Part shown: piece after piece, positions 40,317 to 50,261 of the stretch | Position numbering within the stretch: position 1 is the stretch's first letter | Layout of the letters: every line of letters begins with the position of its first letter | Source of the DNA: Actinoplanes palleronii | GTDB taxonomy: Bacteria > Actinomycetota > Actinomycetes > Mycobacteriales > Micromonosporaceae | Assembly: GCF_016862315.1 (NCBI RefSeq) | Contig: NZ_BOMS01000092.1 | Span: forward strand, 1 to 64,000 | Direction: 5' to 3' | DNA: 64,000 nucleotides | Position numbers and translations under genes: made by a program | The notes under the pieces: generated by a model | The model's database searches: none | What the model saw: the letters and a program-made list of their open reading frames with translations, nothing else | What the model was told of the DNA's origin: nothing

Positions 40317-41645
40317 TCAGCGGGGGATCGCAGGTGCCAGGGTGTGTGCGGCTCGGGCCAGGTGGCCGGCGATGGCCTCGTGGTCGGTGGCTACCAGGCC
40401 GACCGTGACGCGCAGGTGGGGTCGGCCCGGGCCGATGGTGAAGGCCGTGCCGGCTGCCGCGCCGATGCCCGCGCTGGCCAGGCTCAGCAGTGCGGCCTGC
40501 TCGTCGGCCACCGGCAGCCAGATGTTGATGCCCTCGCCGGGTGGCAGGTCGATCCCGGCCGAGCGCAGGCCGTCACCGATCAGGCGGCGGCGTCGCGCGT
40601 ATTCGTCGCGGGCCGCGCGGACCGCCGTCACCGACGGCGGGTCGGTCAGCAGGGAGAAGAGCAGGCGCTGCAGCAGCCGGCTGGTCCAGCCCTGGCCGAG
40701 CAGCCGCCGTTCCAGGATCGGGTCCAGCACGGTGGCCGGCCCGGTCACCGCGGCCAGCCGCAGGTCCGGTCCGTGCGACTTGGAGAAGCTGCGCACGTGC
40801 AGCACCTGACGGGGCAGGTACGACCCGAGCGAACGAGCCTCGCCGAACGCCAGGTCGCCGGCCGAGTCGTCTTCCACGACGTACACCTCGGGGTGTGGGG
40901 AAAGCACAGCGGCGAGCGACGCGGCCCGCGACGGTGACCACGACGCGCCGGTGGGGTTGAGCGCGCGCGGCTGGAGGAAGACCGCGGCCGGGCGGCGGGT
41001 GAGTGCGGCCGCGAGCTGGTCGGGCAGCATCCCCTCGGCGTCGGTGCCGACACCGACCACCGGTACGCCCAGCGCCTCGAGCAGGTCCAGCAGCGGCGGA
41101 AAACTGGGATTCTCCACCACGGCGAGGTCCCCGAGGCGCAACAATGCCGAGGAGACCTGGTCGATCGCGTCCATCGCCCCGTCGAAGACCGCGAGGCGTT
41201 CGGCCGGGTACGGCCACCGCTCCCGCAGCAGTCCGGCCAGCTCGGGCAGCACCGGCTCGTCGAGGTAACTGGTCGGCGTGGGGGAGAGCCCGTGCAGGGC
41301 GGGTATCGGTGGCAGCAGGGCGGGATCGGGCACCCCGGTGGAGAGGTCCAGGCCGAATCCGCCGGTCCGGCGCAACGCGGCGCGATACCGCCCCGGGCCG
41401 CCGGAGCCGGGTGCCGCGACGACAGTGCCGCGGCGTCCGTCCGTCCGGATGGTGCCGGCCCGGCGCAGCAGCTGCCAGGCTGCGTTGACGGTGCTGGGGG
41501 AGAGGTGCAGCTCGGTGGCGACCTTGCGGACCGGCGGGAGTTTGGCGCCCGGCTCGATCGCGCCGTCGCCGACCGCCCGGCTGACCGCTTCGGCCAGCCC
41601 GCGGGCGCTGGGTGCGCTCAGTCGTTCCCCAAGGGCTTCGAACAT
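40317..41645 (-). CDS. MocR/GabR-family PLP-dependent regulator
   Basis: A 442-residue GntR-type regulator fused to an aminotransferase-like domain. The winged helix is at about 12-75 (GAKLPPVRKVATELHLSPSTVNAAWQLL); the PLP domain has the binding Lys in VRSFSKSHGPDLRLA. It is divergent from the semialdehyde dehydrogenase and aminotransferase genes and probably activates them on binding an amine or amino acid such as beta-alanine or GABA, as GabR does. No ribosome-binding site is seen; the ATG lies close to a possible start of transcription. Confidence 0.9.
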   Translation of the reverse strand: MFEALGERLSAPSARGLAEAVSRAVGDGAIEPGAKLPPVRKVATELHLSPSTVNAAWQLLRRAGTIRTDGRRGTVVAAPGSGGPGRYRAALRRTGGFGLDLSTGVPDPALLPPIPALHGLSPTPTSYLDEPVLPELAGLLRERWPYPAERLAVFDGAMDAIDQVSSALLRLGDLAVVENPSFPPLLDLLEALGVPVVGVGTDAEGMLPDQLAAALTRRPAAVFLQPRALNPTGASWSPSRAASLAAVLSPHPEVYVVEDDSAGDLAFGEARSLGSYLPRQVLHVRSFSKSHGPDLRLAAVTGPATVLDPILERRLLGQGWTSRLLQRLLFSLLTDPPSVTAVRAARDEYARRRRLIGDGLRSAGIDLPPGEGINIWLPVADEQAALLSLASAGIGAAAGTAFTIGPGRPHLRVTVGLVATDHEAIAGHLARAAHTLAPAIPR

Positions 41646-41647
41646 TT

Positions 41648-41696
41648 TTGTGACAGTACATTTGAAGCATTGTTCGGTCTACGGTCGTCACATAAT
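41648..41696. promoter_or_regulatory. Divergent promoter region with TGTGAC/GTCACA arms
   Basis: The 59-bp gap between the MocR-type and dehydrogenase genes holds TTGTTC and CATAAT (41691-41696) for the plus strand, and TAGACC-N17-TACTGT for the minus strand, so the promoters overlap. TGTGAC (41650 region) and GTCACA (41687 region) form a wide inverted pair that the regulator could bind. Both transcripts would start at or next to the ATG, suggesting leaderless messages. Confidence 0.4.
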
Positions 41697-41704
41697 CTCG
41701 GCAC

Positions 41705-43195
41705 ATGATTCACATTGCGCACTGGATCGGTGGCGCTGAGCGTCCCGGCACGTCCGGCCGGGTCGGCCCGGTCTTCAACCCGGCCACCGGCGAGCAGTCC
41801 GCCGAGGTCGACCTGGCCAGCACCGCCGAGGTCGACGGCGCCGTCGCGATCGCCAAGGAGGCCGCCAAGGGCTGGCGCTCGGCGTCGCTGTCGAAGCGCT
41901 CGGCAGTGGTCTTCACGTTCCGGGAGCTGCTGGCGGCCCGGACCGGCGAGCTCGCCGCGATCATCACGGCCGAGCACGGCAAGGTGCTCGCCGACGCGGC
42001 CGGCGAGGTGGCCCGGGGTCTGGAGAACGTCGAGTTCGCCACCGGCATCCCGCACCTGATGAAGGGCTCGTTCTCCGAGCAGGCCGCCACCGGCGTGGAC
42101 GTGTACTCGATCCGCCAGCCGCTCGGCGTGGTCGCCGGCATCACCCCGTTCAACTTCCCGGCGATGGTGCCGCTCTGGATGTGCGCCACCGCGATCGCCG
42201 CGGGCAACTCGTTTGTGCTCAAGCCGAGCGAGAAGGACCCGTCCGCGGCGCTCTGGCTGGCCCGGCTGTGGGCCGAGGCCGGTCTGCCGGAGGGCGTGTT
42301 CACCGTCCTGAACGGCGACAAGGAGGCGGTCGACGCGCTGCTGGTCCACCCGGACGTCGCGGCGGTCAGCTTCGTCGGCTCCACCCCGATCGCCAAGTAC
42401 ATCTACGAGACCGGCACCGCGCACGGCAAGCGGGTCCAGGCCCTCGGCGGCGCGAAGAACCACATGGTCGTGCTGCCGGACGCCGAGCTGGACGCGGCCG
42501 CCGACGCGGCGATCAACGCGGGGTACGGCGCGGCCGGCGAGCGCTGCATGGCGATCTCGGTGGTGGTCGCGGTCGGTGAGATCGCCGATCCGCTGGTCGA
42601 GGCGATCGCGGCCCGGCTGCCGAAGCTCAAGATCGGCAACGGCGCCGACGCCGGCGTCGACATGGGCCCGCTGATCAGCGCGGCGCACAAGGAGAAGGTG
42701 ATCGGCTACATCGAAGCGGGCGAGCGCGAAGGTGCGACGGTGCTCGCCGACGGCCGTAAAGATGAAATATCTGACAAGTCGGGATATTTCCTCGGCACGA
42801 CGCTGCTCGACAACGTCACCCCCGAGATGACGGTGTACACCGACGAGATCTTCGGCCCGGTGCTGTCGGTCGTGCGCGTGGACACCTACGCCGAGGCCCT
42901 GCAGCTGGTCAACGACAACGAGTACGGCAACGGCACCGCGATCTTCACCCGGGACGGCGGCGCGGCCCGGCAGTTCCAGTTCGACGTGAACGCCGGCATG
43001 GTCGGCATCAACGTGCCGATCCCGGTCCCGGTGGCCTACTACTCGTTCGGTGGCTGGAAGGCGTCGCTGTTCGGCGACAGCCACATGTACGGCCCGGAGG
43101 GCATCAGCTTCTTCACCCGCGGCAAGGTAGTCACGTCCCGCTGGCCGGACCCCGGAACCTCCGCGATCGACCTCGGCTTCCCGCAGACCCGGTGA
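41705..43195 (+). CDS. mmsA: (Methyl)malonate-semialdehyde dehydrogenase, CoA-acylating
   Basis: A 496-residue aldehyde dehydrogenase of the MmsA/IolA group. ITPFNFPAMVPLWM and the active-site stretch GAAGERCMAIS (catalytic Cys near 281) are group-specific. It converts malonate semialdehyde or methylmalonate semialdehyde with CoA and NAD to acetyl-CoA or propionyl-CoA. With the aminotransferase that follows 10 bases later it makes a beta-alanine degradation pair, which fits breakdown of the aminopropyl part of spermidine. Confidence 0.92.
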   Translation: MIHIAHWIGGAERPGTSGRVGPVFNPATGEQSAEVDLASTAEVDGAVAIAKEAAKGWRSASLSKRSAVVFTFRELLAARTGELAAIITAEHGKVLADAAGEVARGLENVEFATGIPHLMKGSFSEQAATGVDVYSIRQPLGVVAGITPFNFPAMVPLWMCATAIAAGNSFVLKPSEKDPSAALWLARLWAEAGLPEGVFTVLNGDKEAVDALLVHPDVAAVSFVGSTPIAKYIYETGTAHGKRVQALGGAKNHMVVLPDAELDAAADAAINAGYGAAGERCMAISVVVAVGEIADPLVEAIAARLPKLKIGNGADAGVDMGPLISAAHKEKVIGYIEAGEREGATVLADGRKDEISDKSGYFLGTTLLDNVTPEMTVYTDEIFGPVLSVVRVDTYAEALQLVNDNEYGNGTAIFTRDGGAARQFQFDVNAGMVGINVPIPVPVAYYSFGGWKASLFGDSHMYGPEGISFFTRGKVVTSRWPDPGTSAIDLGFPQTR

Positions 43196-43205
43196 GGATG
43201 TTCCA

Positions 43206-44543
43206 GTGACCGACGAAGCTCAGGTTCGCGCGGATGACCGCGCCCACGTCTTTCATTCCTGGTCGGCCCAAGGGCTGATCAACCCGCTACCGATCGCCGG
43301 CGCCCTCGGTTCGTACTTCTGGGACTACGACGGCAAGAAGTACCTCGACTTCTCGTCCCAGCTGGTGAACATCAACATCGGGCACCAGCACCCGCGGATG
43401 GTCGAGGCCATCCAGGAGCAGGCCGCGAAACTCTGCACCATCCAGCCCGCCTTCGCCAACGACAAGCGCGGCGAAGCGGCCCGGATGATCGCCGAGGTGG
43501 CGCCCGGCTCGCTGAACAAGGTGTTCTTCACCAACGGCGGCGCCGAGGCGAACGAGAACGCGATCCGGATGGCCCGCCTGCACACCGGCCGGCACAAGGT
43601 GCTCTCCACCTACCGCAGCTACCACGGCTCGACCGCCACCGCGATCACCGCGACCGGCGACCCGCGGCGCTGGCCGAACGAGCCGGTCGCGGTCGGTGTC
43701 GTGCACTTCTGGGGCCCGTACCCGTACCGGTCGCCGTTCTACGCCGAGACCGAGGAGCAGGAGGGCGAGCGGGCCCTGCAGCACCTGCGCGACACCATCG
43801 TCTTCGAGGGCGCCGGCACCATCGCCGCGATCCTGATCGAGACCGTGGTCGGCACCAACGGCATCCTGATCCCGCCGCCCGGATACCTGGCCGGCGTGCG
43901 GGCGCTCTGCGACGAGTTCGGCATCGTGTTCATCGCCGACGAGGTGATGGCCGGCTTCGGCCGCTGCGGCGAGTGGTTCGCCGTCGACCACTGGGGCGTC
44001 ACCCCCGACCTGATCACCTTCGCCAAGGGGGTGAACTCCGGGTACCTGCCGCTGGGCGGGGTGGTGATCTCCGACGAGATCGCCGAGACGTTCCGGGAGC
44101 GGCCGTTCCCGGGCGGGCTGACCTACTCCGGTCACCCGCTCGCGGTGGCCTCCGCGGTCGCGTCCATGCAGATCTTCAAGGAGGAGGGGATCATCGAGCA
44201 CGCCCGCGCCCTGGGCGAGGACGTGATCGGTCCCGGCCTGGCCGCGCTGGCGGCGAAGCACCCGAGCATCGGTGACGTTCGTGGCCTGGGGGTGTTCTGG
44301 GCGATCGAGCTGATCCGCGACGCGGACAAGACGCCGCTGGTGCCGTTCAACGCCTCCGGTGCGGCGGCCGGGCCGATGAACGACGTGGCCGCGGCCTGCA
44401 AGGAGCGGGGCCTCTGGCCCTTCGTGCACTTCAACCGGATCCACGTGGTGCCGCCCTGCACGGCGAGCGTGGCGGAGGTCCGCGAGGGCCTCGCGATCCT
44501 CGACGAGGCACTGACCGTCGCCGACGGTTTTTACGCCTCCTGA
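43206..44543 (+). CDS. Class III omega-aminotransferase (beta-alanine/taurine-pyruvate type)
   Basis: A 445-residue PLP-dependent aminotransferase. FIADEVMAGFGR holds the PLP-binding Asp, and LITFAKGVNSGY the Schiff-base Lys. It resembles taurine- or beta-alanine-pyruvate aminotransferases. Translation starts at GTG with GAGGATG upstream. Placed just after mmsA, it most likely makes malonate semialdehyde from beta-alanine; another omega-amino acid is possible. Confidence 0.9.
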   Translation: MTDEAQVRADDRAHVFHSWSAQGLINPLPIAGALGSYFWDYDGKKYLDFSSQLVNINIGHQHPRMVEAIQEQAAKLCTIQPAFANDKRGEAARMIAEVAPGSLNKVFFTNGGAEANENAIRMARLHTGRHKVLSTYRSYHGSTATAITATGDPRRWPNEPVAVGVVHFWGPYPYRSPFYAETEEQEGERALQHLRDTIVFEGAGTIAAILIETVVGTNGILIPPPGYLAGVRALCDEFGIVFIADEVMAGFGRCGEWFAVDHWGVTPDLITFAKGVNSGYLPLGGVVISDEIAETFRERPFPGGLTYSGHPLAVASAVASMQIFKEEGIIEHARALGEDVIGPGLAALAAKHPSIGDVRGLGVFWAIELIRDADKTPLVPFNASGAAAGPMNDVAAACKERGLWPFVHFNRIHVVPPCTASVAEVREGLAILDEALTVADGFYAS

Positions 44544-44579
44544 CGCCGGATTGCGTTGTCTCCAGGCCACCGGAGATTT

Positions 44580-44616
44580 GGATTCCGTTTCAGGCTTGGA
44601 AATTACTTCGGATTCC
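44580..44616. promoter_or_regulatory. Direct repeat GGATTCC in an AT-rich upstream region
   Basis: GGATTCC occurs at 44580-44586 and 44610-44616, 30 bp apart, inside a stretch (44560-44630) much richer in A/T than its surroundings. It lies in the 154-bp gap before the gamma-aminobutyraldehyde dehydrogenase gene and may hold its promoter and operator. Confidence 0.3.
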
Positions 44617-44697
44617 CTTGATTCATAAGTCGCCCGTGTGACAGGGTTCCCCCACTTCGGGTGAGCACGCCCACACCGACCGGAAGGCACTTCCCCT

Positions 44698-46134
44698 GTG
44701 AGCACCGCATTTCCCGTGCTTCGCAACTTCGTCAACGGGTCCTACACGGACACCGAGGAGGGGCGGACGTCTCCGGTCGTCGACCCCAGCACCGGGGAGA
44801 CCTACGCCCACGCGCAGGTCTCCTCGGAGCGGGACGTCGCGGCCGCGGTGGCCGCCGCGGAGGCCGGTTTCGAGGTCTGGCGGGACACCACCCCGGCCGA
44901 GCGGCAGCGGGCGCTGCTGCGCATCGCCGACGCGGTGGAGGCCCGGGCCGAGGAACTGATCGAGGCCGAGTGCCGCAACACCGGCAAGCCGGTCGAGGCG
45001 ACCCGGGCCGAGGAGATGGGCCCGGTCCTGGACGAGCTGCGGTTCTTCGCCGGTGCGGCCCGGATGCTGGAGGGCAAGGCCGCCGGCGAGTACATGCGCG
45101 ACCACACCTCATACGTACGACGTGAGCCGATCGGCGTCTGCGCCCAGATCACGCCGTGGAACTACCCGCTGGTGATGGCGATCTGGAAGCTGGCCCCGGC
45201 GATCGCGGCCGGCAACGCGGTGGTCCTCAAGCCGTCCGACACCACGCCGGTCAGCACGCTGCTGCTCGCCGAGATCGCCGCCGAGTTCCTGCCGGCCGGT
45301 GTGCTCAACGTGGTCACCGGCGACCGGGACACCGGCCGTTCGCTGGTCTCGCACCCGGTCCCGCAGCTGGTGTCGATCACCGGTTCCACCCGGGCCGGGA
45401 TGGAGGTCGCCGCGGCGGCCGCCCCCGACCTCAAGAAGGTGCACCTGGAGCTGGGCGGCAAGGCGCCGGTCGTGGTCTTCGACGACGTCGACATCGCGGC
45501 CACCGCCGAGGCGATCGCCGGCGCGGGGTTCTTCAACGCCGGCCAGGACTGCACGGCGGCCACCCGGGTGCTGGTGCATGAGCGGATCGCCGCCGACTTC
45601 ACCGCCGCGCTGGCCGCGGCGGCCCGGAACACCCGGGTGGGCGCGCCGTCCGACCCGGACGCGTTCTTCGGCCCGGTCAACAACGCCGGCCAGCTCGAGC
45701 GGGTCGCCGGGTTCCTGGACCGGGCGCCGGACCACGCCGAGGTGGTGGCCGGTGGCAAGCGGATCGGCGACCGCGGCTTCTTCTTCGAGCCGACAGTGGT
45801 GGCCGGCCTGCGCCAGCGCGACGAGATGATCCAGGACGAGGTGTTCGGCCCGGTCATCACGGTCCAGCCGTTCGCCGACGAGGCCGAGGCGATCCGGTAC
45901 GCGAACGACGTGCGGTTCGGCCTGAGCTCCAGTGTCTGGACGCAGAACCACGGCCGCGCCATGCGCGTGTCCCGCCGGCTCGACTTCGGTGCGGTCTGGA
46001 TCAACACGCACCTGCCGTTCGTCTCCGAGATGCCGCACGGCGGTTACGGGCATTCCGGTTACGGCAAGGACCTTTCCATGTACGGCTTCGAGGAGTACAC
46101 CCGGATCAAGCACGTGATGAGCTTTCACGGCTGA
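44698..46134 (+). CDS. Gamma-aminobutyraldehyde dehydrogenase, copy 1
   Basis: A 478-residue NAD-dependent aldehyde dehydrogenase. ITPWNYPLVMAIWK, ELGGKAPVVVF (general base Glu) and FNAGQDCTAATR (nucleophile Cys) match the 4-aminobutanal/betaine-aldehyde group (Prr). It would oxidise 4-aminobutanal from putrescine to GABA. It starts with GTG and is followed 44 bases later by the PotABCD importer genes. A paralogue of the same length lies at 56367-57803. Confidence 0.92.
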   Translation: MSTAFPVLRNFVNGSYTDTEEGRTSPVVDPSTGETYAHAQVSSERDVAAAVAAAEAGFEVWRDTTPAERQRALLRIADAVEARAEELIEAECRNTGKPVEATRAEEMGPVLDELRFFAGAARMLEGKAAGEYMRDHTSYVRREPIGVCAQITPWNYPLVMAIWKLAPAIAAGNAVVLKPSDTTPVSTLLLAEIAAEFLPAGVLNVVTGDRDTGRSLVSHPVPQLVSITGSTRAGMEVAAAAAPDLKKVHLELGGKAPVVVFDDVDIAATAEAIAGAGFFNAGQDCTAATRVLVHERIAADFTAALAAAARNTRVGAPSDPDAFFGPVNNAGQLERVAGFLDRAPDHAEVVAGGKRIGDRGFFFEPTVVAGLRQRDEMIQDEVFGPVITVQPFADEAEAIRYANDVRFGLSSSVWTQNHGRAMRVSRRLDFGAVWINTHLPFVSEMPHGGYGHSGYGKDLSMYGFEEYTRIKHVMSFHG

Positions 46135-46178
46135 TCAGGCCCCGCACATATGAACACCCCCGCCTCCGAGGTGAATGA

Positions 46179-47336
46179 ATGAGCACGTCTCCCCCGCACT
46201 CCTCCGTGACGGCCGTGTCCGCCACCGGTGAGCGGACCGGGCATCCGGCGATCGAGTTCGTCGGTGTGCGCAAGGACTACCTGTCACACGGCGAGGCGGT
46301 GCCGGCCGTCAAGAGCCTCGACCTGACGATCGCTCAGGGCGAGTTCTTCTCGCTGCTCGGTCCGTCCGGCTGTGGCAAGACCACCACGATGCGAATGATC
46401 GCCGGCTTCGAGGACCCGACCGCCGGCAAGGTGTTCCTGGACGGTCAGGACGTCACCAACATCGCGGCCAACAAGCGCGACGTCAACATGGTGTTCCAGT
46501 CGTACGCGCTGTTCCCGCACCTGAACGTGCTGCAGAACGTCTCGTTCGGGCTGGAGCGCAAGAAGGTCGCCAAGGCCGAGATCAAGCGGCGGGTCGGCGA
46601 GATCCTCGAGATCGTGTCGCTGACCGGCATGGAGAAGCGCCAGCCCAAGGAGATGTCCGGTGGCCAGCAGCAGCGGGTCGCGCTGGCCCGGGCCCTGGTC
46701 AACCACCCGCGGGCGCTGCTGCTCGACGAGCCGCTCGGCGCGCTCGACCTGAAGCTGCGCCAGCAGATGCAGATCGAGCTCAAGCGGATCCAGCGCGAGG
46801 TCGGCATCACCTTCGTCTACGTCACCCACGACCAGGGCGAGGCGCTGACCATGTCGGACCGGATCGCGGTGATGAACAACGGGCTGATCGACCAGCTCGG
46901 CACGCCGCGGGAGATCTACGAGAAGCCGGCGACCCGGTTCGTGGCCGGCTTCATCGGCACCTCGAACCTGATCGACGGCGAGGTCAGCCGGGTGGAGGAC
47001 GGGTTCGCCGTGCTCGACCTGGGCACCGAGGGCCGGATCCTGGCACCGGTGCCCGGCGCGGTCGTCGCCGGGCAGAAGCTCGAGGTCTCGGTACGCCCCG
47101 AGAAGATCGACCTGCACCGCACCGAACCGGCCGGCTTCACCGGCAGTGTGCTGGCCGGAACGGTCGCCGAAGTCGTCTACCACGGGACATCGACCAACTA
47201 CGCCGTGACGACATCGACCGGATCAGATTTCGTGGTGTTCGATCAGAATGCTAACGATGCCGAGGACGTCGCCTCGCGCGGCGAGCGCGTCTTCCTCACC
47301 TGGGCCCCGCAGCACTCGTACCCGATCGGAGTCTGA
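46179..47336 (+). CDS. potA: Polyamine ABC transporter ATPase PotA
   Basis: A 385-residue ATPase: Walker A GPSGCGKTT, signature MSGGQQQRVALARAL, Walker B LLLDEPLGALDLKLRQQM, then a C-terminal TOBE substrate-control domain. GAGGTGA leads to the ATG. Together with the next three genes it forms a spermidine/putrescine importer. Its stop overlaps the following ATG by one base. Confidence 0.94.
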   Translation: MSTSPPHSSVTAVSATGERTGHPAIEFVGVRKDYLSHGEAVPAVKSLDLTIAQGEFFSLLGPSGCGKTTTMRMIAGFEDPTAGKVFLDGQDVTNIAANKRDVNMVFQSYALFPHLNVLQNVSFGLERKKVAKAEIKRRVGEILEIVSLTGMEKRQPKEMSGGQQQRVALARALVNHPRALLLDEPLGALDLKLRQQMQIELKRIQREVGITFVYVTHDQGEALTMSDRIAVMNNGLIDQLGTPREIYEKPATRFVAGFIGTSNLIDGEVSRVEDGFAVLDLGTEGRILAPVPGAVVAGQKLEVSVRPEKIDLHRTEPAGFTGSVLAGTVAEVVYHGTSTNYAVTTSTGSDFVVFDQNANDAEDVASRGERVFLTWAPQHSYPIGV

Positions 47337-48586
47337 TGTTCCCGACCAATAAGCCGGACCCCTCCCTCCTCCGCGGCATGACGCAACGGCGCCTCGGCCG
47401 CCGCGACGCGCTCCGCCTCGGCGGTGTGTCGGCTCTTGGTGCGTTCCTCGCCGCGTGTGGCGTCGAGGGCAAGGGCAAGCCGCAGGCCAGCGTCGCCCCC
47501 GACGCGGTGGAGAAGTTCTGGGCCGGCAAGGCGCAGAACGGCAAGCTCGACTTCGCCAACTGGCCCCTCTACATGGACCCGAAGAAGCCGGAGATCGCGA
47601 AGTTCACCGCGAAGACCGGCATCAAGGTCAACTATCAGGAGGTCATCCAGGAGATGGGTCCTTGGTTCGCCAAGGTCCAGCCGCAGCTGTCGGCCAAGCA
47701 GTCGATCGGCTTCGACCTCATGGTGATCACCAACTCGATCCAGTTCGGACAGTTCCGCGACGCCGGCTTCCTGGCGCCGCTGGACCACTCCAAGCTCCCG
47801 AACTACGCCGCCAACGCGGGCAAGGCGTACGCCCAGGAGTCGTTCGACATGGGCAACGTCTTCAGCATCCCGTGGGCGTCCGGCATCACCGGCATCGCGT
47901 ACGACCGGAAGAAGACCGGCCGGGACATCACCAAGCTCGCCGACCTGTGGGACCCGGCGTTCAAGGGCAAGGTCGGCATGTTCTCGGACACCCAGGAGCT
48001 GGCCAACTTCGGTCTGCTCGCGGCCGGCCTCAAGCCGGGCGACTCGGGCGAGGAGGAGTGGAAGAAGGCCGCGGCCAAGCTCAAGGAGCAGAAGGACGCC
48101 GGCATCGTCCGCAACTACTACGACCAGAGCTACGTCGACGCGCTCGGCAAGGGCGAGGTCTGGCTGACGCAGGCCTGGTCCGGCGACATCTTCCAGAAGA
48201 ACGTCTCGGACGGCACCGACTTCCAGTTCATCATCCCGGAGGAGGGCGGCACGATCTGGACGGACAACTTCACCATCCCGGTCACCGCCGCGAACCCGGT
48301 CGACGCGATCATGATGATGGACTTCTTCTACGAGGTCGAGAACGCCGCGTCGCTGGCCGAGTACATCAACTACGTCTGCCCGGTGCCGGCCGCCCAGGAG
48401 CAGATCAAGAAGGACGCGGCGACGAAGACCGGGGAGGACAAGGCGCTCCTCGAGAAACTCGCCACCAGCCCGCTCGTGTTCCCGGGCGAGGCCGACTACG
48501 CCAAGCTGCACTACTACGTGGACTTCAACACCGCGGAGGAGCAGCAGGGCTTCCAGAGCATCTTCGAACCGATCACCCTGAGCTGA
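47336..48586 (+). CDS. potD: Polyamine-binding lipoprotein PotD-like
   Basis: A 416-residue solute-binding protein of the spermidine/putrescine family. The leader has RRLGRRDALRLGG, a twin-arginine type signal, and lipobox LAAC with Cys41; Met15 is an alternative start. LDFANWPLYMDPKK and the later FTIPVTAANPVDAIMMMDFFY are family features. It acts outside the membrane and hands polyamine to PotB/PotC. Confidence 0.93.
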   Translation: MFPTNKPDPSLLRGMTQRRLGRRDALRLGGVSALGAFLAACGVEGKGKPQASVAPDAVEKFWAGKAQNGKLDFANWPLYMDPKKPEIAKFTAKTGIKVNYQEVIQEMGPWFAKVQPQLSAKQSIGFDLMVITNSIQFGQFRDAGFLAPLDHSKLPNYAANAGKAYAQESFDMGNVFSIPWASGITGIAYDRKKTGRDITKLADLWDPAFKGKVGMFSDTQELANFGLLAAGLKPGDSGEEEWKKAAAKLKEQKDAGIVRNYYDQSYVDALGKGEVWLTQAWSGDIFQKNVSDGTDFQFIIPEEGGTIWTDNFTIPVTAANPVDAIMMMDFFYEVENAASLAEYINYVCPVPAAQEQIKKDAATKTGEDKALLEKLATSPLVFPGEADYAKLHYYVDFNTAEEQQGFQSIFEPITLS

Positions 48587-48590
48587 GTCG

Positions 48591-49454
48591 ATGAATCGGG
48601 TAAAACGTACACTCGCGCCCTACCTGCTCGTGCTACCCGGCGGGTTGTGGCTGCTGTTGTTCTTCGTGGTGCCGATGGTGACCATGCTGTCGCTGTCGCT
48701 GCAGCAGGGCGACGTCGTCAACGGGTACCGCTTCACCGGTCATTGGCAGAACTACGTGGATGCCGTGACCGACTACCGGACCCAGATGATCCGCTCGCTG
48801 GTGTACGGGCTCGTCACGACGGTGGTGCTGGTCGTGATGAGCTTCCCGATCGCCTACTGGATCGCCTTCTACGGCGGCAAACGCAAGTCCACCTACCTGT
48901 TCCTGCTGCTGCTGCCGTTCTTCGTGTCGTTCGTGCTGCGGACGATCTCGTGGCGGCAGATCCTCACCGACGACGGGATGCTGCTGCATCCGCTGAAGGA
49001 GGCCGGGCTGCTCTCGCCCGGCTTCCACATCCTCGGCACGTCGTACGCGGTGATCGGCGGCCTGGTCTACAACTTCCTCCCGTTCATGGTGCTGCCGATC
49101 TACGTGGCCCTGGAGCGGATCGACTCGCGGGTCATCGAGGCGGCGCAGGACCTGTACGCGGTGCCCGCCACCGTGTTCCGCAAGGTGGTCTTCCCGCTCG
49201 CGCTGCCCGGTGTCTTCGCCGGTGTGCTGATGACGTTCGTGCCGGCGAGTTCGGACTACGTCAACTCGGCGGTGCTGGGCAGCTCCTCGACCACCATGAT
49301 CGGTCAGGTCGTCCAGGCGCAGGCGCTGGCCAACTCCAACTACCCGATGGCCTCCGCGATCTCGTTCACGCTGATGGCGGTGCTGCTGGCCGGCATCTTC
49401 GTCTACGCGCGGCTGCTCGGCACCGAGGACGTCATGAAGGCGGCGGCGCGATGA
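48591..49454 (+). CDS. potB: Polyamine ABC transporter permease PotB-like
   Basis: A 287-residue permease with six hydrophobic segments beginning LVLPGGLWLLLFFVVPM. The ATPase-contact EAA loop reads VIEAAQDLYAVPATVFRKVV. It starts four bases after potD and overlaps the potC start by four bases. Confidence 0.94.
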   Translation: MNRVKRTLAPYLLVLPGGLWLLLFFVVPMVTMLSLSLQQGDVVNGYRFTGHWQNYVDAVTDYRTQMIRSLVYGLVTTVVLVVMSFPIAYWIAFYGGKRKSTYLFLLLLPFFVSFVLRTISWRQILTDDGMLLHPLKEAGLLSPGFHILGTSYAVIGGLVYNFLPFMVLPIYVALERIDSRVIEAAQDLYAVPATVFRKVVFPLALPGVFAGVLMTFVPASSDYVNSAVLGSSSTTMIGQVVQAQALANSNYPMASAISFTLMAVLLAGIFVYARLLGTEDVMKAAAR

Positions 49455-50257
49455 CCAAGACCCGTCGTTTCCGGTTCGGCGGCGAGCAGGTGATGTTCGC
49501 CTACACCTGGCTGATCATCCTCTGGCTGGTGGCGCCGATCCTCATCATGATCGCGTTCGGGTTCAACAACCCGCACGGCCGCTACAACCAGACCTGGCAG
49601 GGTTTCACGTTCAAGTGGTACTCGCAGGTCTTCGAGATCAGCGATCTCACCTCGGCACTCGTCACCTCGCTGGTGATCGCCGTGGTCAGCTCGGTGATCT
49701 CCGGGGCGCTGGGCACCGGGATCGGCTACGCGCTGGGCCGCTGGCGGTTCCGCGGCTCGAGCACGCTGAACTTCATCATGTTCACCACGATCTCCTCGCC
49801 TGAGCTGATCATGGGCATCTCGCTGCTCACCCTGTTCGTCACGCTGGGCGCCGGTCTGGGCGCGACCACGATCACCATCGCCCACGTGATGTTCTCGGTG
49901 TCGTTCGTCGCCACCGTGGTCCGGGCCCGGGTGGTCACCCTGGACCGGTCGATCGAGGAGGCCGCGTCCGACCTGGGCGCCGGTCCGTGGACGACGTTCT
50001 GGAAGATCACCTTCCCGATCATCATGCCGGCCGTGATGTCCGGTGTGCTGCTGGCGTTCGTGCTGTCGATCGACGACTTCGTGGTCACCAACTTCACCGC
50101 GGGCACCACGGTGACCTTCCCGTTGTGGATCTGGGGCGCCACCCGGGTCGGCCTGCCACCGCAGGTCAACGTGATGGGCACGCTGATCTTCGCGGCCGGC
50201 CTGCTGATCGCCGTGATCGCCAACCTGCGCTCCCGCGCCAAGGCCAAGCGGGACTGA
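49451..50257 (+). CDS. potC: Polyamine ABC transporter permease PotC-like
   Basis: A 268-residue permease, partner of PotB. EEAASDLGAGPWTTFWKITFP is the EAA loop, and there are six membrane spans. The ATG at 49451 overlaps the potB stop (ATGA). It is the last gene of the importer operon, followed by a strong hairpin. Confidence 0.94.
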   Translation: MTKTRRFRFGGEQVMFAYTWLIILWLVAPILIMIAFGFNNPHGRYNQTWQGFTFKWYSQVFEISDLTSALVTSLVIAVVSSVISGALGTGIGYALGRWRFRGSSTLNFIMFTTISSPELIMGISLLTLFVTLGAGLGATTITIAHVMFSVSFVATVVRARVVTLDRSIEEAASDLGAGPWTTFWKITFPIIMPAVMSGVLLAFVLSIDDFVVTNFTAGTTVTFPLWIWGATRVGLPPQVNVMGTLIFAAGLLIAVIANLRSRAKAKRD

Positions 50258-50261
50258 TCGT